In this document: in pieces, positions 1-8,608 of the stretch
Layout: each line of letters starts with the position of its first letter
Numbering within the stretch: the stretch's first letter is position 1
Source of the DNA: JACZYA01 sp965247455
GTDB taxonomy: Bacteria; Acidobacteriota; Terriglobia; Acidiferrales; 2-02-FULL-67-57
Length of the DNA: 64,000 nucleotides
Assembly (NCBI GenBank): GCA_965247455.1
Contig: CBDFHE010000017.1
Coordinates: 372,001-436,000 of the forward strand
Direction of reading: 5' to 3'
The notes under the pieces: generated by a model
What the model was told of the DNA's origin: nothing
What the model saw: the letters and a program-made list of their open reading frames with translations, nothing else
Databases searched by the model: none
Made by a program: the position numbers and the translations under genes

Positions 1-14
1 GAAGGTAGGCGCGG

Positions 15-695
15 TTAGTTTTTGCGGCAGCCCTCCGGACTGACTGCATCGAGGGCGCCCCACAGAGCCCGCAAGGCGCGCTCGGCACCGTGCAGCACCG
101 CTTCCGTATCCACGCCGGACTGTTGCGCCAGCCAAGTCCGCCAAGCCTGGCGGTGGCGCACGTCGGCCTCTTCATGCACGGCGAAGTAGGCCAAGCTGCG
201 CGGCTCGGTGATGTCGTAGAAGCGGCGCAGGCCGTCGATCTTCCGCGTGGCAATCTCCGGCACTTGCGACTCGTAGGCGTAGAATGCGGCCACGGCTTCG
301 GTCGGTGTGCCCTGCTCGGAAATCTGCTGGAAGGTGTCCACCAATGCCTGCGTGCCAGGAAGCGGCTGGGTGGAGTCCAGGGTCGCGCCCTCTACGTCCA
401 AGGAAGCAGCGAAGTCGCGCCAGAGTTTCGGGTGCGGCAGGCGGGGGTTTTCCTCTTCGGCCAAGTTCTCTTCGATCAGGCTGCGCAGCTCGCCTTCGGT
501 GCGCGTCGCCAGCCGGCGCAAGTGTTGCGGGAAAGCTTCCACGTGCTTGTAGTACTGCGCCGCATAGAGCTGGAGCGAGGCGCGGTCGAGCGTACCCTTG
601 GTCCAGGCCTGGTAGAAAGGATGCTGCAAGAGGTGGTGCTTCTGGATGAGTGCGTCCAGCGCGGTAATGAGTGCTTCTCCGGCGTGATTTTTCAT
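15..695 (-). CDS. CADD-like / TenA-PqqC-fold putative folate metabolism protein
   Basis: 226 aa, complete, with a strong AAGGAGG ribosome site just before the ATG. The helical sequence (YYKHVEAFPQHL near residue 48, a run of acidic residues around 75-83, and an HEEADVRHRQAW segment near residue 173) matches the heme-oxygenase-like fold of the CADD family. Chlamydial CADD replaces the usual para-aminobenzoate enzymes in folate synthesis through a self-sacrificing dimetal oxygenase. That role is family knowledge, not shown here. The gene stands alone; folC lies 12 kb away on the same strand and gives only weak contextual support. It could instead be a TenA or PqqC relative with another substrate. 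Confidence 0.75.
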   Translation of the reverse strand: MKNHAGEALITALDALIQKHHLLQHPFYQAWTKGTLDRASLQLYAAQYYKHVEAFPQHLRRLATRTEGELRSLIEENLAEEENPRLPHPKLWRDFAASLDVEGATLDSTQPLPGTQALVDTFQQISEQGTPTEAVAAFYAYESQVPEIATRKIDGLRRFYDITEPRSLAYFAVHEEADVRHRQAWRTWLAQQSGVDTEAVLHGAERALRALWGALDAVSPEGCRKN

Positions 696-1242
696 CGAGT
701 CCTCCTTGAAAATTTGGTGAACCTGCTCCCAGCGGAGAGTGACATCCTAGTCGAACCCGCGAGAGAATGGTAGGGGGTGGCTTTGACGGCACTGGCGAAC
801 AATTCTGTTGAAAGTGAGGCGGGGGGAGGCCAGTAGCGGCGAAGAAGCCGCGCAGCGGATTCTTCGTCGGCTTTATCTCCCTCCAGAAACCGCCCTATGC
901 CGGAAAGCAACGCCAACTACCTGGTTCAACAGGGCTTAGCCACCAAACCCCTCGCAACCACGACCCCACAGACGCTGCAGCGAGCTACCGGGGGGTATCT
1001 TCTCGACTTGCGGGATTAACTCGCTTAAAAGAAACTGCTTAGCGGCGGGAACTAGTTTCAAAATCATGTTTTTTTCTGCTTCTTTCCACCTCCTTCTCTG
1101 CCAGACGAGCCAGCGGCAATTCTTTCCGTCGCCACCCCAGAATAGCTGAAATCCCCTCCCCGCTCAACCCGCACCCTCACTTTCAACAGAAAATCTTACA
1201 GGCGGGCTTGGACTAGGCAGCGGGAAAGAGTTCGCAGCTTCC

Positions 1243-1580
1243 GTCAGGGCACGGCTTTACCTGTCCTGTTTATCCCGAGCGCAGGCGAGGGGAGCGAAGT
1301 CGAGGGAGCCGTGCCGTGCCTGCTGAGTCTGACGAAGGGCGCAAGTCGTCAGACCGGAGCGGCATTATTTATTGAAATTGCTCCGCCCTGTCAGGCTCCG
1401 CAATGGCCTACGGCAGTAAAGAAGGGAATCGTTAGCACAAGCCCTTCTGTCGGGGTAGAAGCTCCGGCCCGCCGACTGTTATTCGCAAGTGTTGTGCCGC
1501 TCTGTTCCGGCACAACTGTCAGGGCACGGCTTCAGCCGTGCCGCAACGCAAGCCAAGAAATAGGGGCTTTAGCCCCTGAG
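1243..1580. repeat. palindromic intergenic repeats in the 696-1612 gap
   Basis: The 917-bp gap between the CADD-like gene and the carboxylase gene holds no convincing ORF. From 1243 to 1314 the ends GGCACGGCT and AGCCGTGCC pair around a nested CCCGAGCG...GAAGTCGAGGG repeat. At 1523-1542 the perfect palindrome GGCACGGCTTCAGCCGTGCC occurs, followed at 1562-1577 by AGGGGCTTTAGCCCCT. Related hairpins recur in the 23S-5S spacer near 23018-23266. Nothing recognisable was seen in 696-1242. Confidence 0.6.
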
Positions 1581-1612
1581 GTCGCTTCCCGGTCGCGGGG
1601 CACCGGTCGCCG

Positions 1613-3193
1613 TTACAGCGGGATATTGCCGTGTTTTTTGGGCGGGTTTGTGTCTCGTTTGTTCTCGAGCATTTGCAGCGCGGCGATAAGCTTGGGGCGG
1701 GTGAACTTGGGCTCGATGACGGCGTCCACCCAGCCGCGCTCGGCGGCAATCCACGGGTTGGCGTAGCGCTGCCGGAACTCCTCCGTCTTCTTGGCCCGCT
1801 CGGCGGCGGCGTCCTTGGCGGCGGCCAGTTCGCGCTTGTACACAATGTTGACCGCGCCTTCGGGGCCCATGACGGCAACCTCGGCGGTAGGGTAGGCGAA
1901 GTTGACGTCGGTGCGGATGTGCTTGGACGACATGACGCAGTAGGCCCCGCCGTAGGCCTTGCGGGTGATGACCGTAATCTTGGGCACGGTGGCCTCAGCA
2001 AAAGCGTAGAGCAGCTTGGCGCCGTGGCGAATAATGCCACCGAACTCCTGCTGCGTGCCGGGCAGGAAGCCGGGCACGTCTTCGAAGGTGATGAGCGGGA
2101 TGTTGAAACAGTCGCAGAAGCGCACGAAGCGCGCGCCCTTGTCCGACGCGTTGATGTCAAGCACGCCCGCCAGCACGGCGGGCTGGTTGGCAACAATGCC
2201 GACCGGCTGGCCGGCGAGCCGCGCGAAGCCGACCACCAAGTTGCGGGCGTAGTGCTCCTGCACTTCGAAGAAGTAGGCGTCGTCCACCACCAGTCGAATC
2301 AACTCCCGCATGTCGTAGGGCCGCATGGGGTCGGCGGGGACTAAGTGGTTCAGGCGCTCCTCGACGCGGTCGGCGGGGTCGGAGGTCGGGCGGCGGGGCG
2401 GGTCGTCCACGTTGTTTCCCGGCAGAAAGCTGAGCAGCTCGCGAATCATGGCCAGGCATTCCTGGTCGTCGGCGGCCATGAAGTTAGCGACGCCGCTGGT
2501 GGCGTTGTGGGTGCGCGCGCCACCCAGTTCTTCTTTGGTTACTTCTTCGTGCGTCACGGTCTTGATGACGTCGGGGCCGGTGACGAACATGTAGCTGGTG
2601 TCGGCGGTCATGAAGATGAAGTCGGTGATAGCGGGCGAATAGACCGCGCCGCCGGCGCAGGGTCCCATGATGGCGGAGATTTGCGGGATGACGCCGCTGG
2701 CCAGCGTGTTGCGCAGGAAGACGTCGGCGTAGCCTTTGAGCGACATCACGCCTTCCTGGATGCGCGCGCCGCCGGAGTCGTTCAGGCCGATGATGGGCGC
2801 GCCGTTCTTCACCGCCAGGTCCATCACCTTGCAGATTTTCTCCGCGTTGGCTTCGCTCAGCGAACCGCCGAAGACGGTGAAGTCCTGCGCGAAGACGTAG
2901 GCCGGGCGACCGTCGATGCGGCCGTAGCCGGAGACGATGCCGTCGCCCGGCAACCGCTGCTTCTCCATCCCGAACTCGTCGCAGCGATGGAGGACGAGCT
3001 TGTCCAATTCCTCAAAGGTGTCGGGGTCAAGCAGCAATTCGATGCGCTCGCGCGCGCTGAGCTTGCCGACCTTGTGCTGCTTCTCGCGGCGCGCAGCCCC
3101 GCCGCCCTCTTCGGCGGCGCGCTCGCGCTGGTGCAGCTCCTCCAGCCGTTCATCCGTAGCCGAATTTTCCGTCGGTGTTTTTCGCGGTGCCAT
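1613..3193 (-). CDS. acyl-CoA carboxylase carboxyltransferase (beta) subunit, propionyl-CoA carboxylase-like
   Basis: 526 aa, the usual length for PccB/AccD5/MmdA carboxyltransferases, which move CO2 from biotin to acetyl- or propionyl-CoA. It has both crotonase-like halves. In the N half are SGYGRIDGRPAYVFAQDF and the oxyanion-type motif GPCAGGAVYSPA (about residue 180). In the C half are FEDVPGFLPGTQQEFGGI, RKAYGGAYCVM and MGPEGAVNIVYKRE. A GAGAGGGA ribosome site precedes the ATG. No biotin-carboxylase alpha subunit or methylmalonyl-CoA genes lie beside it, so the substrate (propionyl- versus longer acyl-CoA) cannot be fixed. It stands apart from the operon that follows on the same strand. 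Confidence 0.9.
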   Translation of the reverse strand: MAPRKTPTENSATDERLEELHQRERAAEEGGGAARREKQHKVGKLSARERIELLLDPDTFEELDKLVLHRCDEFGMEKQRLPGDGIVSGYGRIDGRPAYVFAQDFTVFGGSLSEANAEKICKVMDLAVKNGAPIIGLNDSGGARIQEGVMSLKGYADVFLRNTLASGVIPQISAIMGPCAGGAVYSPAITDFIFMTADTSYMFVTGPDVIKTVTHEEVTKEELGGARTHNATSGVANFMAADDQECLAMIRELLSFLPGNNVDDPPRRPTSDPADRVEERLNHLVPADPMRPYDMRELIRLVVDDAYFFEVQEHYARNLVVGFARLAGQPVGIVANQPAVLAGVLDINASDKGARFVRFCDCFNIPLITFEDVPGFLPGTQQEFGGIIRHGAKLLYAFAEATVPKITVITRKAYGGAYCVMSSKHIRTDVNFAYPTAEVAVMGPEGAVNIVYKRELAAAKDAAAERAKKTEEFRQRYANPWIAAERGWVDAVIEPKFTRPKLIAALQMLENKRDTNPPKKHGNIPL

Positions 3194-3410
3194 TCCCTCT
3201 CTCCGATTTCCGGCCTAGAAGGATGCCACAAACTAGAGCGGAAAGGGAGAAGGAACCCAGCGACAGCGGGTGCCCCGCCTGGAGCGGGATAATCTCCGCA
3301 CCTCTTCCGAACAGAGATTCTAATCCTTTGTGTGGTGGCGCAGACATTCATGTCTGCGATCTCCCAGCGGTGTGAATCCTGCACAGCAGGGAGTCAGCTA
3401 AGCAGACACT

Positions 3411-3806
3411 TTAGACGCCCGACCAGTCTTCGCAGAGGATGATGGAGTTGGTGGGATGCTGGGGATCGTACTTGACGGCGGTGGACCGGCCGGCGGCGAT
3501 GCGGCGCAGGTCGAGTTCCTGCTGGTAGAAGCTGATGTCCTGGGCGGCCTGGTATTCCACCCCGCGCACCTCGTAGCGATAGACCAGCAGGCGCCCGCTG
3601 CCGGCCGCATCGGTGGGTGGGTCAATCAGGTCGAGGATGCGGCCTTCGACGATGCGGCCCACCTCATTCACTTTTTGGCGGCGGTGCTGTTCGGGGTCGC
3701 CCGGAACAGGCCGGAGCCGCTTCCACAGCCACCAGCCGCCGCCCGCGAGCAGCAGCAGAGCAGCGGCGCCCAGCGTCCAGACGAGCAGGTTGGGGGACTC
3801 AATCAC
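3411..3806 (-). CDS. small membrane-anchored protein, DUF3592-like
   Basis: 131 aa with one N-terminal transmembrane helix (about residues 8-28) followed by a basic stretch and a soluble beta-rich domain. The segment LVYRYEVRGVEYQAAQ and the later KYDPQHPTNS resemble DUF3592 proteins, where Y.Y.V.G..Y and V.Y.P..P are the recurring elements. The start is GTG in a GTGA overlap with the stop of the upstream aldolase gene, so translation is probably coupled. The function is unknown. The 217-bp gap up to the next gene holds only a short palindrome around 3340-3362. Confidence 0.6.
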   Translation of the reverse strand: MIESPNLLVWTLGAAALLLLAGGGWWLWKRLRPVPGDPEQHRRQKVNEVGRIVEGRILDLIDPPTDAAGSGRLLVYRYEVRGVEYQAAQDISFYQQELDLRRIAAGRSTAVKYDPQHPTNSIILCEDWSGV

Positions 3807-4489
3807 TTCTTGGCTTTAGCCGTTTCCCGCGGAGCGATGTCGCCCAGTACGGCGCGGGCCTTCTCCCAGTCGGCCAGAAAGCCCTGCAGGCCGCGGTCGG
3901 TGAGCGGGTGCTTGAAGAGCTGCTGGAAGACCTTGAAGGGCATGGTAGCGATGTGGGCGCCCAGCTTGGCCGCCTCCACCACGTGCATGGGATGGCGCAG
4001 GCTGGCCGCCAGCACCTGGGTCTGGAAGTTGTAAGGCCGGTACACCTCAAGGATGTCGCGCAGCACCTGCATGCCGTCGTTGGCGATGTCGTCCACGCGG
4101 CCCAGGAAGGGGCTGACGAAGTAGGCCCCGGCCTTGGCCGCCAGCAGCGCCTGCGCGGCGGAGAACACCAGGGTGACGTTGGTGCGGATGCCCTCGGCGT
4201 GCAGCACCTTCATGACTTTGAAACTTTCCGGCAGCATCGGCAGCTTGACCACGATGTTCGGGTGCAGCGCGGCGATCTCCCGGCCTTCGACAATCATCCG
4301 CTCCGCTTCGGTGGCCACCACTTCGCCGTTGACGATCTCCACCAGCTCGCACATCTCCAGCAGGGCATCGCGGAAGGGTTTGCCCTCCTTGGCCATTAGG
4401 GTGGGGTTGGTGGTGACGCCGTCCAGAATGCCCAGCTCGGTGGCGGCGCGGATTTCCTCCACGTTTCCGGTATCCAGAAAAACTTTCAT
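3803..4489 (-). CDS. transaldolase / fructose-6-phosphate aldolase family
   Basis: 228 aa from the ATG reading MKVFLDTGNVEEI, preceded by a GAGAGGG ribosome site. The longer open frame upstream is not supported. The sequence follows short TalC/Fsa transaldolases: GVTTNPTLMAKEG near residue 28, the Schiff-base lysine region NIVVKLPML near residue 85, TLVFSAAQALLAAKAGAYFVSP, and a C-terminal AHIATMPFKVFQQLFKHPLTD. These enzymes transfer dihydroxyacetone or cleave fructose 6-phosphate; this subfamily is commonly annotated as a transaldolase. It lies in a minus-strand run with the FAH-family gene upstream and a membrane protein gene overlapping its stop. Confidence 0.9.
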   Translation of the reverse strand: MKVFLDTGNVEEIRAATELGILDGVTTNPTLMAKEGKPFRDALLEMCELVEIVNGEVVATEAERMIVEGREIAALHPNIVVKLPMLPESFKVMKVLHAEGIRTNVTLVFSAAQALLAAKAGAYFVSPFLGRVDDIANDGMQVLRDILEVYRPYNFQTQVLAASLRHPMHVVEAAKLGAHIATMPFKVFQQLFKHPLTDRGLQGFLADWEKARAVLGDIAPRETAKAKK

Positions 4490-4544
4490 TGTGCCCTCTC
4501 TTTCTTGGCCCGGAGGCGGCCAAAAGAAACTCTGTGCGGCCAAC

Positions 4545-5462
4545 TTACTCCTGCGGCGGCGTGACCTTGTTGCGGAGCCGCCCGATGCCTTCGATGGCGA
4601 CCTCAACCGTGTCGCCGACGCTCAGCGGCGCGACGCCGGCCGGGGTGCCGGTGGCAATCAGATCGCCCGGTTCCAGCGTCATCACCCCGCTGATGAAGCT
4701 CATTATAGCATCGAGGGGAAAGATCATCTCGCTGACCTGTCCGCGCTGACGTTGCTGGCCGTTCACGTGCGTCACAACGATTAGATGTGCGGGGTCGAGT
4801 CCGGTTGCAACCACCGGGCCCACCGGGCAGAAAGTGTCGAAGCCCTTGCCGCGGGTAAATTGCCCCTCGGCCTTTTGCAGGTCGCGGGCGGTGACGTCGT
4901 TCAGGCAGGTGAACCCGAAGACAAAGCTGAGAGGGTCGTCGCTGGGTTTGAGGTTCCGGCAGCGGCGGCCGATCACCAGTGCCAACTCGCCTTCGTAGTC
5001 CACCCGCTGCGACTGGGGCGGATAGACAATGGCTTCGTCGGGGCCGATGATGGCCGAAGGCGGCTTCAGGAAAATCAATGGCTCTTTCGGGGGCTCGTTG
5101 CCCAGTTCGCGGGCGTGCTGGAGGTAGTTGCGTCCCACGCAAACAATCTTCGAGGGCGCCACCGGCGCCAGCAATCCGACTTCATCGCGGGCGTAAGTTT
5201 TGCCGGTGCGCTCGCCGCCTCGCCAGGGCGCGCGGCTGAGCTCGGCCACCTGCTCGCCTTCCTCCACCGCCCAGAAAGTAATAGGCTCCTCGGAGTCTTC
5301 TCGTTTCCTGTCATTCTGAGCGTAGCCCCGCCGTCGGCGGGGCAAGCGAGGAATCTGCTTGTCGGGATGCTTCGCTCCGCTCAGCATGACAGGCGGGCGG
5401 AGCTGGCAGCGGCAGTACCTTCTCGGAGCGACGGCGTTTCTGGCTTGCGACATCGAGTTCAC
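4545..5462 (-). CDS. fumarylacetoacetate hydrolase family protein with repeat-derived N-terminus
   Basis: 305 aa. From about residue 84 it follows the FAH fold: KIVCVGRNYLQHARELG, PPQSQRVDYEGELALVIG (metal-binding E..E region), FGFTCLNDVTARDLQ, KGFDTFCPVGP and DLIATGTPAGVAPL. The family includes acylpyruvases and 2-hydroxyhepta-2,4-diene-1,7-dioate isomerases; the substrate is not determinable. The GTG start overlaps the stop of the FN3 gene (GTGA), which supports this start. However, residues 25-53 are encoded by a palindromic intergenic repeat (5307-5393), and a usual FAH N-terminus resumes only at ITFWAVEEGEQVAEL. The repeat therefore seems to have entered the 5' end of the gene in frame. 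Confidence 0.85.
   Translation of the reverse strand: MNSMSQARNAVAPRRYCRCQLRPPVMLSGAKHPDKQIPRLPRRRRGYAQNDRKREDSEEPITFWAVEEGEQVAELSRAPWRGGERTGKTYARDEVGLLAPVAPSKIVCVGRNYLQHARELGNEPPKEPLIFLKPPSAIIGPDEAIVYPPQSQRVDYEGELALVIGRRCRNLKPSDDPLSFVFGFTCLNDVTARDLQKAEGQFTRGKGFDTFCPVGPVVATGLDPAHLIVVTHVNGQQRQRGQVSEMIFPLDAIMSFISGVMTLEPGDLIATGTPAGVAPLSVGDTVEVAIEGIGRLRNKVTPPQE
5307..5393. repeat. palindromic intergenic-type repeat inside the FAH-family gene
   Basis: The ends CCTGTCATTCTGAGC and GCTCAGCATGACAGG are near-perfect inverted copies about 87 bp apart, with a CCCGCCGTCGGCGGGG hairpin between them. This type of repeat, read as ...SGAK...AQNDR..., is normally intergenic in acidobacterial genomes. Here it keeps the reading frame open and adds a basic segment to the enzyme. 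Confidence 0.7.
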
Positions 5463-6631
5463 TCCGGCGGCCGAGGCGTCACTGCCACCGGGTTGGAATA
5501 ACCGCTTTCGTTCCCGCTGGCATCCACGGCGGTGACAACGTAGTAGTAAGGCGCGCCCGGCTCCACTTGCCGGTCGGTAAAGTTCTGCACCTGCAAAGGC
5601 TCCGCGTGCAGCCGCGCATAGCCTGTCCCTGATTCCCGGCTGCGATAGACGTAGTAGCCCGCCAGGTCGGCGGCCTCGCTGGCATCCCAGGTCAGGTTCA
5701 CCTGCGCGGGCCCGGCCACGGCAATCAGCCCCGCGGGCGCCGAGGGCGGGAAGCGATCTTCCGCCAGGACTTCCGCACTCGCGGAGTGGTCGCTTTCCAC
5801 TGTGTCGGTTCCGAACTGAGCCAGGGTAGTGACGCGGTAGAAGTAGGTTTGACCCAGCGCGATGTTAGTGTCCTCGTAGGTGGCGGCGGCGGTTGTGCCC
5901 ACCAGCGCGAAGCTGCCGTCCTCGCCGCTCGCGCTGCGGTAGATTTGGTAGCCCGCGATGACCTCCAGTGGGGTCCCGCTGGTGGTGCGCGTGGGCGGCG
6001 ACCAGCGCAGGCCGATGGCGCGCTCGGTGACTTGGGCGGCAATCTCTTCCACCGGCGTGGGGACGGGATGGAGGCGCAGCGCAACTCGATGGGAGAAGCC
6101 GGCGTCCTGCCCTTTCTTGTTCACCGCCTTGAGCGCATAGACGGCGGTGCGCCCGCTCTGCTCGCCCAGCCGCCGGCTGCCGAGCACGTCGGGGAAAACT
6201 ACAATCTCGCCGTGCCGGAAGCTCTCCACCACCTGCGCCGGCAGGACGTACACCACGCGGGCGCGCTGGTCAAACTGTTGATCGACCTCGGTGCTATCGT
6301 CCAGGAAAGCGCGGTGGATTTCGATGGTGGGCTCAGCTTCCAGCCGGGTGCCGTCGGCGTGCAACCGCGGCCGGGTCCAGCGCAGCAACACCCGCTCACC
6401 TTGTTGTTCGGCCACCAGATCGGTCGGTGGCTGCGGAATCTTGGGCGTGGGCGGAACCGGTGCCCCGGGAATGCCACAGCTTGCGGCCAGAAGCGCCAGC
6501 AGCGCAGCCGGGAGAGCCACTTGTTTTGTTGGTTGAGTCGCAAGCCTTGCCCGCGGCGGGGCCAGCGGGCTGCGGGACTTTTTCGGGAGAAGCGGTGGGC
6601 TCGGGAACGCTTCGTCGAATGCGGTCGGCAC
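5459..6631 (-). CDS. fibronectin type III domain lipoprotein
   Basis: 390 aa. A hydrophobic signal segment ending in LLALLAASC (cysteine at about residue 52) is a lipobox, so the mature protein is probably an acylated periplasmic or outer-membrane protein. Three FN3-like repeats follow, marked by VLLRWTRP, AIGLRWSPPT...YQIYRSA and VNLTWDASEAADLAGYYVYR, and the protein ends in YYYVVTAVDASGNESGYS, a typical FN3 close. The GTG at 6631 lies 5 nt after the hslU stop. An in-frame GTG at VALPAALL is an alternative start that would place the signal peptide at the very N-terminus. It sits in the hslU operon, but no link to proteolysis is evident. Confidence 0.8.
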   Translation of the reverse strand: MPTAFDEAFPSPPLLPKKSRSPLAPPRARLATQPTKQVALPAALLALLAASCGIPGAPVPPTPKIPQPPTDLVAEQQGERVLLRWTRPRLHADGTRLEAEPTIEIHRAFLDDSTEVDQQFDQRARVVYVLPAQVVESFRHGEIVVFPDVLGSRRLGEQSGRTAVYALKAVNKKGQDAGFSHRVALRLHPVPTPVEEIAAQVTERAIGLRWSPPTRTTSGTPLEVIAGYQIYRSASGEDGSFALVGTTAAATYEDTNIALGQTYFYRVTTLAQFGTDTVESDHSASAEVLAEDRFPPSAPAGLIAVAGPAQVNLTWDASEAADLAGYYVYRSRESGTGYARLHAEPLQVQNFTDRQVEPGAPYYYVVTAVDASGNESGYSNPVAVTPRPPE

Positions 6632-6636
6632 TATGG

Positions 6637-8049
6637 CTAGAGGATATACCGGCTCAGGTCCTGATCCTTGGCGATGTCGGCCAGCATGCGGCGGACGTAG
6701 GCGGCGTCAATCTTGATCTGTTTACGGCGCATGTCGGGCGCTTCAAAGGAAATTTCGTCCAGCAGTTTTTCCATCACGGTGAAGAGGCGCCGGGCGCCGA
6801 TGTTTTCGGTCTGGGTATTCACCTGGCTGGCGGTGTTGGCGATTTCGGCGATGGCTTCTTCGGGGAAGATCAGCTCGACGCCTTCCGTCCCTAGCAGCGC
6901 GATGTATTGACGGATCAGAGCATTCTTGGGTTCCTGGAGAATGCGGATGAAGTCCTCCGTCCCCAGCGAATGCAGCTCCACCCGGATGGGGAAGCGCCCT
7001 TGCAGCTCCGGGATGAGGTCGGAGGGCTTGCTGACGTGGAACGCGCCGGCGGCGATAAACAGGATGTGGTCGGTGCGCACCAGGCCGTGGCGGGTGTTGA
7101 CGGTGGTGCCCTCGACGATGGGGAGGATGTCGCGCTGCACGCCTTCGCGGCTGACGTCGGGCCCGTGGCCGCCTTCGCGCCCGGCAATCTTATCTATCTC
7201 GTCAATGAAGATGATGCCGGAGTTTTCCACCCGCTCGATGGCGCTGCGGGTCACTTGGTCCATGTCGATCAACCGGTTCTCCTCTTCCTGCGCCAGGTAC
7301 TCCCAGGCCTCCGACACCTTCATCTTGCGCTTCTTTTTTTGCTGTCCGAAGAAGCCCGGCAGCATGTCTTTGAGATTGACGTCCATCTCCTCCATGCCGG
7401 TGTTGGAGATGACTTGGAAGCTGGGGAAGTTGCGCTCGCGCACTTCCACTTCCACCAGCTTGTCGTCGAAGGCGCCGGCGCGGAGCTGCGCCCGCATCTT
7501 CTCGCGGGTCTTCTGGAAACTTTCCTGCTTGGCCGCCGGGTCGGCGTCGGGACCGACGGCGACCGGCGGTGGGGGCGGCAGCAGCAAGTCGAGCAGACGC
7601 TCTTCGGCGTTCATCTCCGCGCGCTCGGCCACCTCTTCCAGCTTTTCTTCCCGGACCATTTCGATGGAGCCGTCGAGCAGGTCGCGCACCATCGACTCCA
7701 CGTCGCGGCCCACGTAGCCCACTTCGGTGTATTTGGAGGCTTCGACTTTGACGAAGGGGGCGTTGGCCAGCCGCGCCAGCCGCCGCGCAATTTCGGTCTT
7801 GCCCACGCCGGTGGGGCCGATCATGAGAATGTTTTTCGGCAGGACTTCTTCCGCCATCTCAGGCGGCAGTTTGCGCCGGCGGATGCGGTTGCGCAGGGCG
7901 ATGGCCACCGCGCGCTTGGCGGGCTTCTGGCCGATGATGTACTTGTCCAGCTCGGTCACGATTTGCCGGGGGGTCAGCTCATCAAACCGCGCCCGCGCGG
8001 GCGCCGCTTCTTCTTTTTCCTTCACAACGCCGGGAAGATGTATAGCCAT
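6637..8049 (-). CDS. hslU: ATP-dependent protease ATPase subunit HslU
   Basis: 470 aa AAA+ unfoldase that feeds substrates to the HslV peptidase. Visible features are LTPRQIVTELDKYIIGQ near the N-terminus, Walker A GPTGVGKTEIARR (about residue 78), the pore-type motif TEVGYVGRDVESMV, the inserted I-domain with acidic and proline-rich stretches, Walker B GIIFIDEIDKIA, the sensor region ELQGRFPIRVEL, and the C-terminal DLSRYIL tail that docks into HslV. It is slightly longer than the common 440-450 aa because of the I-domain. hslV lies upstream on the same strand, but a disrupted small gene and an IS element now separate the two. Confidence 0.97.
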   Translation of the reverse strand: MAIHLPGVVKEKEEAAPARARFDELTPRQIVTELDKYIIGQKPAKRAVAIALRNRIRRRKLPPEMAEEVLPKNILMIGPTGVGKTEIARRLARLANAPFVKVEASKYTEVGYVGRDVESMVRDLLDGSIEMVREEKLEEVAERAEMNAEERLLDLLLPPPPPVAVGPDADPAAKQESFQKTREKMRAQLRAGAFDDKLVEVEVRERNFPSFQVISNTGMEEMDVNLKDMLPGFFGQQKKKRKMKVSEAWEYLAQEEENRLIDMDQVTRSAIERVENSGIIFIDEIDKIAGREGGHGPDVSREGVQRDILPIVEGTTVNTRHGLVRTDHILFIAAGAFHVSKPSDLIPELQGRFPIRVELHSLGTEDFIRILQEPKNALIRQYIALLGTEGVELIFPEEAIAEIANTASQVNTQTENIGARRLFTVMEKLLDEISFEAPDMRRKQIKIDAAYVRRMLADIAKDQDLSRYIL

Positions 8050-8329
8050 GGGTTGTTTGCTCTAGGACAGCCGGGCCGCCACTCCCGGGCGACCGGCGCC
8101 ATTATAGCACGCCTGCTTGTGCTACCGCCGGGAGGCGGGGAAGCCGGCCCGCTCCACGGCGGCGATGAGTTGTTCCACGCTGACGCGGTTGGGTGCGAAG
8201 CCCACCCGGGCGTATCCGCGGGCGTAGTCGGTTTGGGCGGCGGCAACACCCGGTGACCTGCCCCCCTTAAATCGGTCCAGTTGATAAGTTAGAGGTTAGG
8301 GTACGGACTGGACATGGAAGGGGGGAGGA

Positions 8330-8608
8330 ATGCCGAAGAAGCGATATCCAGCCGAACAGATCATCCGACATCTACGAGAGGCGGAAGTGGAGCTGGCCAA
8401 GGGCCAGACAACGGGAGGGGTCTGTCGGAAGTTGGGAATTACGGAGCAGACCTATTACCGATGGCGGAAGGAGTACGGGAGCTTACGAGTGGATCAGGTG
8501 AGGCGACTGAAGGAACTGGAACGGGAGAATGGCCGACTGAAGAAGTTGGTAGCAGATCAGGCGTTGGACCTTGCGATTCTGAAGGAGACATCCTCGGGAA
8601 ACTTCTGA
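8330..8608 (+). CDS. IS3-family (IS407 group) transposase OrfA
   Basis: 92 aa, typical OrfA. A helix-turn-helix region contains PAEQIIRHLREAEVELAKG and LGITEQTYYRWRKEYG. It is followed by a leucine-rich coiled coil (LKELERENGRLKKLVAD) used for multimerisation. The stop TGA at 8606-8608 overlaps the beginning of the orfB frame, which lies in the -1 frame relative to orfA. OrfB is therefore probably produced as a frameshift fusion or by coupled initiation, as is usual in this family. Confidence 0.93.
   Translation: MPKKRYPAEQIIRHLREAEVELAKGQTTGGVCRKLGITEQTYYRWRKEYGSLRVDQVRRLKELERENGRLKKLVADQALDLAILKETSSGNF

Noticed and set aside
6907..8256. Long plus-strand open frame opposite hslU (449 codons), and similar frames opposite the carboxylase, TPR and transposase genes.
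   Set aside because: High-GC antisense shadows: composition and motifs support only the minus- or plus-strand partner with known domains.
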